Shown here piece after piece: positions 39,501 through 51,500 of a stretch of DNA of 64,000 bases. The stretch covers positions 10,974,001 through 11,038,000 of the forward strand of contig OU612075.1 in assembly GCA_914767715.1 (NCBI GenBank), written 5' to 3'. Every line of letters begins with the position of its first letter. The stretch's first letter is position 1. Below the pieces are notes generated by a model, which saw only the letters and a program-made list of their open reading frames with translations, had not been told where the DNA came from and did not search any database. Both the position numbers and the translations under genes were made by a program. This DNA comes from Membranipora membranacea (Eukaryota > Bryozoa > Gymnolaemata > Cheilostomatida > Membraniporidae).

Positions 39501-42500
39501 TAGAATAATTGCTAGGCTATTTAGATCAAACTCTCCTATTAGATCTTTAGGCGAGCTTGTGGACTGAGCATGCACAAACGCTGAAGAGATTAGTTGAATT
39601 TTAGTTGTTTTAGAAGCTAAAGCAACATTGTTAGCTCCTATGTGATATCAATACCAGTACTAAAAAAAGGAATTGTTATTCAGAAGCAAACCATAAACAT
39701 CTATGATCATAGACAGCAAGTCCGAGTAATGGGTGCATGATCTCAACAAAACCAAAAAGGTGCTGTCGTTAAAATCTCAAGTATAACACGGGTCATACCT
39801 TGTGTCTTTGCCTGGTTCCCAGCTAAAAGTGAATCAGTTTTACAAATAATCGAGGAGAAATATGGTTAGGATTTGTGTTTACGCCCTAAGATTAATTAGA
39901 TGGGCCATGCAGGTTCAGTGAGGAATAATTATTTGTGACAGCAGCATTACTCAGACAACTCAGTTGCATTAATAGATGAAAAGCCGGTCCTTTTGCATTG
40001 GGGTCGTCTTCTTGGAGCGATAAGTGGTACATGCAATCAATCGTGGAATGATTGTAGAAATCTGACATCTCAAGACTAGTTTCCAATTGTCACCCATATT
40101 GAGAAAAAATTAAGTTGTATAGAAGAAAGTTTGGACAAACATTGGGACAAACAGGTTTCCCATCAGGGTAGCCAATATGTTGGCTGTAGTGTTTGGGGGT
40201 CTTGGGGAGAGCCAATACCAGGTCAGATGGTACTTATCTGAAAGTAGCAATTGTAATATAATGAAAGTGAAACTAAATCACTTTCACTATATCTCAGTAT
40301 GCGCTTTCACTGACCTGGCATTGGCTCTTTCTCTGCACCCAACAGCCAATCGGATAAGAGCAAACACATTGGCTACCATTAGGGTAGTAAATAGTTAGAG
40401 AGCCGTACCTGTTTCGTATCTAACTGTGTTAGTTTCTGGATCCATTGTTTGGTATGGATGGTTATTTTGATTATATCTATCCATGTTACCATTGGGTTGA
40501 GTCTTCAAGATCACTTGTTTGACGCTCTGCCCGTTTAGCGTTCTTTCTGTCTGCATGTTCACCATTTTCTCCTCATCCTTGACATGCTTCTTCCTCTTCT
40601 TATCGGCACTATGAAATACAAATATATGTCATATTATCATGAATAGTGCAGGCAAATTCTACACAACCTGAACTATGGTGGCAGTTGAGAAGTCTTTTTT
40701 TTTTGTATAAGCTTGTGCTTTCCACAGGTTTGCAAATCCGATATTTTAGAAGGAATGTATAATTGTTTATCAAACACTTAGCTGACCTTGCAAAATCATT
40801 CTCTTTCAATACAACAAAAAGTACATGGAGCAGAAAGACAGGTTTTTCGTCCCTTACATCGCTGTTCAATGAATAAGTAAGTAATTTGCTTTGCAATTAT
40901 CTAATAGGATATCAGTGAAGGGGAAAACTTTCCAAAAAAACAAAAACAAGATTGAACCTGTAAGCAATGAACTGCTGTAAGACTATCAGGTTCTACATTT
41001 CCACTTCTCAGCTATCTATCTACTTAAGTAGAAAGTGGCTGACTATCAGCGAAAAATATAGTATTCTCTTGATATACTTTTTGTAACACTCGAGTTGAGT
41101 GTGGTGTTATGGTTGAGGAACTTACCCGCAGCAACATATGCATACATTGATTAGAGCGATAATAACGAGTATTCCTACTCCAACACCTCCTATCAGGAAC
41201 CCCAACTCTACAACAACAGAGAACATGAATGAGTCAAAAATTGTGAACAAACATTTCAGTTCATTGGTAGGTTATTTTGATCAATATCGACTGATTCATG
41301 TTGGTCAGCACTCAATCGTTAGTGATTTAGAAAGAGTATAGGGCTTGATGATATCTTTCACATCTCTGATGAGGTGGGAGATACAGAAACAACAGTATAT
41401 GACAGAGGGCTTTATAGTGTTAACAAGGATCAATGTCTTTGTCCAGGCAAACCGTAAAGTCAAATGTCAGCTACACTTTGTTTTCAAAAAGCTAACCCCC
41501 TTACTCTTGCTCACATAATTCAACAGAAGATGCTTGCATTGCATGTTGGCAAAGCACTTTCATAATGACAAGTAGTATCCAGATTACAATTTATATTTCA
41601 AGATGCCTAGGTACAGCAAGCAACTAGCAAACAGGTTTTTTCATTGATTTTTTTGGGATTGAGTCGCAAAATATATTGAGCAGTGTAGTTACATCCTAGT
41701 GAATTAATAATTTATCTTGCTTATAAAAATCAACGACTTATTTGAAGTAACAAAATATGTAATAACTTGGTTGACAATCAGCCTGCTACAATACCACTGG
41801 AGTGATGATCAGCCTGCTACAATACCACTGGGGTGGTGATCAGCCTGCTACAACACCACTGGGGTGATGGTCAGCCTGCTACAATACCACTGGGGTGATG
41901 ATCAGCCTGCTACAATACCACTGGGGTGATGATCAGCCTGCTACAACACCACTGGGGTGATGGTCAGCCTGCTACAACACCACTGGGGTGATGATCAGCC
42001 TGCTTCAACACCACTGGGGTGATGATATCCTTCCCAATTTCAGGTCTTTTATCTGACATAATCAGTAATTCAGTACCTATCTTTTGTAACTAGTGAGGTG
42101 GCCGGTCTGAAGCAAAGCACAATCAGAGAGGGGCGGTGCAGTACAAACCAGCTCTCAAGTTACACAATACATTTACTTTTTGTCATGCAAAGCCTCTTTA
42201 CGCTAGATCAAATTCACTCTGATGAATAAAATGAATAACCGTCCATTATTATAGTAAGGTAATCCAAGGGTTGAGTGGGTGTTTAAGTGGGGCTGCCTAC
42301 GAGACTGACTCACTACCATTCGGTATTTAAAGAATGCAATTCACTGGTCAAACATTGACTAGCCCTGCCCAGTGCAACTACTTTAGAATAGTTAAAGTCG
42401 GAATAAAGTTTCTTGGCAAGTTGAAACTTAATTCTCAAGGCAATTGAAAGTTTTTTTATCAATTATAAAACCAAAAAAAAAAATCTATGCCCAGTGCAAC

Positions 42501-45500
42501 TCCTTGGGGTGAAAGAAAGTTAACAAGCATCTTTGGAAGCCTGAGTTCAATATCTTGGCAAGTTGAAACTTAAATATGGAGAAGTTTTTTATCGCTTATG
42601 AAACCCCGAAAAGAACATCGCTGACTTCAGGCTTTTATGGTTCTTATCTTAAACTCCAGTTGGTCATTTAGTTTTATTACAGGTTAGAATTGAGGTGCTA
42701 GAAGTGAAAAAGTGTATATATGGCCAACGATTGTCAAGTTAAATCCCAACAGTTCCTCAGTATTATTCCCTTGCTGAGGAACATGTTATCCTCTGTGGCT
42801 GAGGAGGGAGGGGGGTGGTGGAGAGAGGCGACCCTTACCTAATGCTGTGAACCCTCCATAGGATTGTTCTGTTGTCCCGCTTACTGTAGGTGTAGACATT
42901 GTGTGATACTTTAGTCCTTATATAGCACCAAACTCTGCTGACTATACAGCTACGCTGCCGCTGTCCCAGCTGGCTTCTCACTGTCCTCTGCCTGACAGGC
43001 GACAATTATTTATCATAAACAGACAGATGAATGGATAGATTTAATCCTTGAATAGTCACTTTTTCAATCGGCTTGTTGACAATGCCTCAATTCTTCTGTT
43101 CTGTAATTGTGTTAGATATTCCTCAAATGTTGATATAGCGGAATAGTAGGGATTTCGGATGATTACCTGAAAAATAATCAATGGACATTACGCAATATGC
43201 AGTCTCAGAGTATTAGCCATGTTTTCATCTAATAGTACACATGTAATAGTTTCTGTATTATGAATTTGAGAAATCTACATGAAGCAAGGATGAATAGAAG
43301 TTACTCTAAGCAATGATATAACCACAGAGGAAGATATGTCCTTATACTGCGATATAATGATAAAAAGCGCAATATATGAAGGTTGAAACGACATGGCAGC
43401 CAAAAGGCAATAAATTTAAGAGAGAAAGCTATGATTCACTTCACGATCAATCAATCTACCTATATTATGTAATAACTCTATGGCAGCTATAGGGAATCAG
43501 ATTTAAGGGAGGGCTATATGAGTCACTTGACTACAATGACTTGTGTTGATGCCCACTAAATAAACATTAACTGCTGGAGATCTGACAACCCTGACCTGCT
43601 GCCTGACATCCTGTGTATTGTTTTTATGTAATAAGAGGGTGTGACGAAGAAAACCTAAATGAAGTTTCCATTCAGCCAGGAACAAACCAAATCTATACAA
43701 ACTTCCCAGTTCTCTCTTCAAATGAAACTTTGGCATATTCAAGTTGCTCAACCCAGTGAACCCCTGACAGAAAGTTCATATCTCAACCAGCTCATATTCA
43801 TATACACCATGCAATTCTTGAAATAGTTTGGATGTAACTACTCCGTTTTCCAGTACAAATGGTCCACTCTGATAAGTTCCCATGAGATTCCGTGATGTAC
43901 GCACGTTCTCTTCTTATAGTATTTGAATCTAGATTAAACTCTGCGGCAGACTTAGGGCTGCTATTAATTCCATTCTGCGGCATCAAAGCTTACCCAGGTT
44001 GATGTTTTCCTTACTTGTATGTGAGGTTAAGTTGAATCAGGCCTTGTCTCATCTGCTGTGTAATTTGCAAGGATATTAGAAAAAAAACAACTGAACAAAA
44101 TTCAGAACTATGGCAGAAATATGGCAACAATACAGCACTGAGCAATGGGCTCCCAACAAAATGACATGGGAGTTCACTGCTTGCCAAACTTGACAGCTTT
44201 ATGAAGTGTCGCAAGAAATGTGCACAAATCACATTGACACTTTGCCAAACTACTTACCATTTATACCTTGTACGTACTGCTACAGTCTTTGTATGGACTC
44301 CTGTCCGCAATATAGACCCTAGACACGCAGCACCTACAGACATACACTCAGGGCAGCGCGATTATGGTTACTCTAGTAGGATAAATATAATGTAGCACAA
44401 TCAGCAGTCATTCAGGCTAGTGTCTCATAGCAGTGATATATTCAGCCTAAACCCAAAACCAAACACTCACTCCAATGGCCATGAATAAAAACTAAAAGCC
44501 GCAAACACACCCAGTTTGCTGACTACTGTATATACTCAAATACGTGCTAAATTTGCTTAGGCAGCATCATTGTAATTTTGTTGGCTTCACTTCACTTTTT
44601 CTTTTGCATCTTGGACAACTAGTCAGCTACTTCATCACATTTATCTTCAAAAAATTATCAAAGAGGATTATTTTTATCATAATAATCCTGATGAAATTGT
44701 CAATGCGGAGGGAATATACAGTATCATCAATTCAGGTTCATTATACCATAGAAATTGATTTGCAGGCTCTAAGGCATACAAATTCTATACAATAAAACTA
44801 TTCAGCGAGACAATTGAGTTCTATTATTTATATAATACTCTACTTTCATAGCCCTGTTCATAGTCTGCACTTGGACAAATACCCAAGTATTACATTAGCA
44901 TTCACACAGGGCTACATGAGCAAAGTAAACAATTATTTCATGTCCTCAAACCTAGAGACGAAAGTCATCATGAACGTGAGGCTGCTCATTAACAATCATG
45001 ATGATTTACCTTTTAATTGCTAAGGGAGGTGACCGAGTTTTAAGCTATTGTTTCAATGCAGGTGTGGTGTGTAAATGCAAGTCTTCCCATGGGGTGGTCA
45101 TAAATATAATTTGAAATTTAAGCAAAGAGCCAGTCAAGGAGGTTAACTCCCTGCATCCAGGAAACCAGTTTACTATTGTGATTTATTTTTATCATACACT
45201 GCATATTCGATTAAATATAAATTAAATATAAAAAATGATGGAGACATCCTCTATGGTTTTGTCAAACAATAGTAACACATTATAAAGAAGCAGGTTTGAG
45301 CACACCCCTCCCCCTTCTCTCACCCAAATTATTGCCCCTGTCCAACTTTCCCTTAAGCAAGGGGAGAGTATCATACGTACATTGACTGTTATTATCTCTC
45401 TTTGTTTTATTTACATGATATTCTTCTTCATTTCCAGCTGGGTTTGCGTACTCTGGTGATAGCTACCAAAATAGTATCGGAAGAAGAATTCAAGAGACTT

Positions 45501-48500
45501 GTCAACCTAATAGAGACTGCCAAACAAGATCTCGATAACAGAGATGAGCAAGTAAGAATAACACATTATAGAAAACTTGTTTGAAAAATAGAAATGTTCT
45601 TATAAAGTTGTTCTTTAACCTGTTTCTTCCTGAACACGATTGTCCACTGTGTGAACAAGAAAGTTCACTTTGTAAATCTATAATAAAGGCTTTAATTAAT
45701 TGATATCCATTGTGATCAAAACCAGCATTAGATTAAGTCATACCGACCAATCGCAACCATCTAAGCAATAAGAGTCATTCTGAATGTTTGTATATTTCAA
45801 CTTGTTTTGGGAGTTATCTCATGTGACCAAATGTTGAGACAATTCCTTACTCAAAGCCTTTATATTGATATTCACAGATATCAAACTATGATTCCATTCT
45901 CAATGTCTAATTGCATTCTTCTTCTCAGTTCCTGTGACTAACCCACTGAAAGGTAGCCTCCTTTCACCTTCTAACGTCGGTAATAAATTACCCCTGCATG
46001 TAATAGTTCGCATTACTTTAATATTATATTACTGTTTATTGTTGCTTTAATTGTTATATTTATTATAATGTTCAGCCGATACGTTTATTGGATATGTTGA
46101 CACCATAAACATATATAATATTATTTATTGAATCGTATATGAAATTTAAGAATGTTTATGGTGGACACCTTTTTGAGGGCCATGCGCTTTGCTCTGTTAT
46201 ATACAACATGACCACGATACCAATGCGCAGAGCTGTGGCAATAGCTAGATGTGTAAACTGCCTTTGTGCATACAGATATGATCTTTGTGGTGACACTGCA
46301 TGAACAGGCATTGGCTGCTGTCGTCCATCGACATGAAATGCTGCTGTCAACTTCAAACAACCAGATTCAAGCCAAGACCAGCACATATTTTGAGTTATTT
46401 ACTCACGAAAGCATTTAATTTTGTTAACATATCGGCATATTTTTTATTATAAACTTGTACATGTTGATATTATGTTATATATTGTTTTGTTGGTTAACTT
46501 TGACTTGGAAATGGCAGGTCCACATTTTATACCAATTGTAGAGGAATGCAGAGAATGCTGTGTTCTGCATTAATTGTAAGGTTATACCTGTAGTTAGTAG
46601 TAATAGCCATATCATATTTTCCTTTAGGCCAGTAACCAAGCTCGATAACCATATTCAGAAAACCTGTTGCCAGTAATACCTTGAGATTTTCACTTTGGAA
46701 GATCTGAAATATCGCATTGTTGGAGCTGACTAGATTGGAGGTTTCATCACTCTTATAATATATAGCCAGTGCTAATTCTCAGTTGCAGTAAGTCAAATAT
46801 TGCTATCTCTTCACGATAGTCATTTCTTATCAACTTTTCTTTTAGCTTTCAGCTGCTTTCTTGGAAGTTGAGCAGGGGCTGAACGTCATTGGAGCTACCG
46901 CTGTTGAGGACAAATTACAAGATGGTGTAAAAGAAACGATCGAAAAACTTCGGATTGCTGGTATCAAGGTAATAATGATCGACTGTGTGATATGGTTATG
47001 TGGTGTTTTGAGCCAATGTGTTTGCCCTGGTTGGCTGAATGGCTCCCTTAACAGCCAACCAGAGCAAACACACAGACTAGATGATATCTGCCCGTTTTGA
47101 TGTTCTGTGAAACACTGAAACATGCTGTTTTGGTTTATGGTGTTAGAAGGGGTTCAATTGAGTTTCAACCATATATGGTGTGTTATATCTAAATGATCTT
47201 GCCTACTCCTTAGTCGACTCGAAAGACAGCAACATGGTTAAGCGTTTGGCACAGCGTAAGTTACTGGTTCTCTAAGTTAGACTAAGGGCTTTGATATATT
47301 ACCAAATATGGGAAGGTGACACATCTGCTCCGACGAAATCACCTCCAATGTCATATTTCCTTGATGACTTAGTCTTGTAACAGTGTCTACCTTCATGTGA
47401 TATTTGAAGGTTTGGGTGCTGACAGGAGATAAGGAGGAGACAGCAGTAAACATCAGTCAGTCCGCCGGTCACTTTGATGACTCTATGGCTCTACTCGGGT
47501 TCACATGTCAGACTAGTGAAGCAGACGCTTACGGCAATCTACTTAATCTTAAAGACAGGTAAGTACCGTGGTTATTGTAGCCTGGCTGCTCAGGATGTGT
47601 ATAAAAAAAATGATTGCATGGTGAGGAATGAGCAATTATAGTTGACTCCTCTATGTACAAAATCTACTTGAATTGAATTTTCTTGGCATCGATCCCCTGC
47701 AATGGATATTGAATCCGAATTTTGGGAACGTTATGTGTTTAAAGCCAGTTGAGGTGTTCCCTGGGTGTGATAATGTGCTGAAAGTTGTAAATTGGACCGT
47801 CAATGGTTGACTCAATTGGTTTGCTGGCCGTATTTTATTGGTCTACATGAGATTATAAACCCGCCTTGTCTTATGTGTTATGGTTATGGTATTTTTAACC
47901 AGATTGAAGAAACAAAGCAAAAGGTAAAGCTTTTAATCTTCTTCACATTTGTCATTCATTTTTCCATTCACTGGAAAAAGCATGTGCACTGTGTTTCATA
48001 AAAATGCTCTCGAAACCTTTTTTTATTAATGTGTGTCTTTGTGTACAAGCTTATTGATGACCAGAATTTATTCTCGCTTACATTCTTTGGTGATTCATCG
48101 TACATCAGGTTATTTATTTTCTGTTAAAAACCAGAACTGATACCATATACACCAATTTTAGTGTAGTTGTCTACGTTAGGAGTTGCTTCCCCTCACTGAC
48201 CCGCCGCTTCTCAGTGGAGCTGAAGCTAATCCGAGTGCAGGCAAATTGAATCAAACTTGATCTAGACACCATCAGAGACTTCAGATTGGCATTATTTTGT
48301 TCATTATTATATTATAACTTCTGTATTTTGTATTGTTATATATACTGTATATTTATAGCTTCGCTGGTGTTCAGCGAGAGGGTAATAAGGCCGCGTTAGT
48401 CGTAGATGGTGCTAGCTTAGCTATGATAATGAACAGATACAGTGAAGAATTCAGAGATCTGTGTCTCAAATGTGCTGCCGTCTTATGCTGCCGTATGACA

Positions 48501-51500
48501 CCTATACAGAAAGCTAAGGTAACAATGTATAATATGTAACAACAACAGTTCGCCATCTGGTAAATAAGTGGATGAGTGTTATGGGGAGGTGACTGAATGT
48601 TAGTTTATTGACAAAATTTGGAAATTTAGAGGGTCATGTATTTTCTTTTGGAAGGCCGAAGTAAGCCTCCTTGCTATTGTTATCTCAATTTTATTGATCG
48701 AATGGAGTTACAGTTATGTTGTTCTTTCTAGGTTTGCCATTCCAATACATTGCTCTTCATTCATATGTTTGACCATGCTGACTATGCAATATCTAAACCT
48801 ATGTTCAGATTGAGGGTTGAATTATATTCTAATTATTCTATGTCGTTTTTATTGGTTGTCCTTGACCTGGATATTGCTGTATTCTGTAGGTAGTAAAGTT
48901 GGTGAAGGAGAGCTCACTTAAGCCAACTACTGCAGCTATAGGTGACGGAGCTAATGATGTCAGTATGATACAGGAGGCTCACGTTGGTATAGGTGAGTTT
49001 GTATGCATTTATTCTGAGGGATAATGCGTAAAGAATCGCTCATCACTCTGACTACTCCAGAGAAGTAAAGGAAAATGTTCACCTTCTCCAACAGTATTGG
49101 GATATCAGGTTTGTGGCTGACTCACGTTTGCTACACTCCGTTGCTTTAAGGAAGCTCCCACCAAGCTGGCTAACCTAGTCTCTAGCTGGTATTTACTCCC
49201 CTAGGGTATGATATTTGAGGGCTGAACTGTAGACCCATCAATCGGTACTTGGATATGGGTAACTGACTGTTAACTCATAGGCAGAGTGGGTTTAGGCATA
49301 AACTGACAACTGATAGATCAGCCTATTTGCAGTGAATGGAAAGGGAAAGAGGTGGTATATTATCTGTAAGTTTCAAGAAATTGCCTCATGTTTCAATCTT
49401 AATACTCCTAACCATTGTACACTGTTAGTTTCTCTATTCCAGGGATTATGGGAAAAGAAGGGCGCCAGGCAGCCCGGAGTAGTGATTACTCATTCGGACG
49501 ATTCAAGTACTTGTTACGCACATTTTTAGTACATGGCCATTATTATTATGTCCGCCTAGCTATCCTAGTACAGTATTTCTTCTACAAGGTGAGCAGTAGT
49601 AGAGTGCACTTAATGTCGTAAGTTGTGATGGTGTGAATGAGAAAAAGATGTACCCACTATAGACAGTTTTCTGAGCTCTGATTTAGGCCTCAATTCAAAG
49701 TTGTCCTCTCTCAAGTTTGGGAAAAACGTGCTGAAAAGAGGGTTATCTTGATAACCGCTTATAATAGGATAACAATTATTTTTGATTCGGAATCTGCAGC
49801 ATTGAAAACTCATATGGACATAGTTTGAGAAATAATTTTAGTATTTGGATAGTCAATTATAGCATTTTCTGCATGTTTTGCGAACAATTTGGCAGAATTT
49901 TTCATGAGTTTCGTCATTAAACTTAGGATTTATCAACATTCAAGCCTCTTGATTTGATTTGATCTGGAAACCCTGTCTCACAGGGTTTTCAATGGTGCAG
50001 ACTCTGAATCAAAACTCATTTTTATCCTAACATAAGCAGTTTTCAAAATAACTCTCTTTCAGCAGGTTTTTCCTGTGCGGCGTGGGTTAAAAATACCAAA
50101 CTGGAGAGAGGACAACTCCGAATTAAGGCATAAATAAAGAGCTCAGAAAACTGTCTATTGCTGTGTTAGTAAACCTCAAATATAAAGGTTTTGGCACTTC
50201 AGAACTGTTTAACTAACTGTTACTTTACTGTAACTTTACAGCTTTTCCGACATCTTCAATTGTAGAATTATGTAGTAAGATTTAGGATTTCATTTATAGC
50301 CATCTACATACGTCACTCAAATTTCTGGGTAGTCAAAATATATTAATGTGCTGGCCAAGTTGAGGTTGATTAACTGTTTTGGTTCATAGTCATATTCTTT
50401 TTTTTATGCAGAATGTAGCGTTTATCACAGCAAATTTCTTCATGACATTCTTCAGTGCGTACTCTGCATTGGTAAGTGCCCTACAGCGACACATATCTAC
50501 AGGCCACCAGTAACTTAACACACTGGATTATATACAAAATAAAACTTAGCAACCCAGCAATGAATTGCCAAAGTCACAGATTGAAATTGATTGGTGCGGT
50601 GATGTCAATGCTAAATACAATTACAGAATCAATTTGTATATGCTTGAATATGCAGTACACAGACTTTTATACTCATAAGTGCTATCTTGATCTATTATTT
50701 CATACGTATGTCTTGCTATATTCTGATTCTATATTTATATATTTCGTAACTTGCCATATTTTTATATTGTAGTCGGTGTTCGATTCAATATTTTTGACAT
50801 TCTACAATGTCACCTTCACCTCTCTACCTGTATTCTTGTATGGATTATTTGAAAACCATATACCTCAACATATTTTACTGGAAAAACCAGTACTATATAG
50901 GTAAGCTATTATATAAAGGATCGTTTCATGATTTTTTGTAGAGAATTGAATGTGTGATTGCTACTCTCAAAGCTCTTCCTGGACATATTTTGGATGTTGA
51001 ATAATAGGACTTTGAAATATGCAATCACCTGTTTATACAACCACCCAATCTGAGCCAATATAAATCAATGTTCAGACTTGAAAATGTATTCTCTTACCGC
51101 GTGGTTACAATCAACAGCCAACCAAACTTCTGAAATCATGTTTCAACTTCACACAATTTACACTTTATCCACCTATGTCATTCTCATTCCAATTTGGCTG
51201 ATGTAAGACAGTATAACCCTTATTTTGCTTTCTCTTTTGCAGGCATATAGCCAACAACAGCAGGCTTAGTTGGCCGAAGTTCTTAGCTTGGACCATATCA
51301 GGTTTGGACAATACTTGTTTTATATTCCTTGAAATTTAAGATTGATTGCCATAATTTTCTAGTCACTAAAGACAGAATAGTCTTGAAAAAAAAAAAAAAT
51401 TTTATATTTCAAATCAAGTAATCATATGCTCTATAATAATAATTAACTAATCACTCTATGGTCACACCCAATACTGCTTTTTAACCAGATGTCTATAACA

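Noticed and set aside
41779-42026. Regularly spaced repeats resembling a CRISPR array
   Set aside because: Units are directly tandem with no unique spacers and lie in an animal gene intron; it is a minisatellite.
43503-43986. Two minus-strand ORFs upstream of the nested gene
   Set aside because: No phase-consistent donor links them to exon 42899, which already starts with a good ATG; composition is not protein-like.
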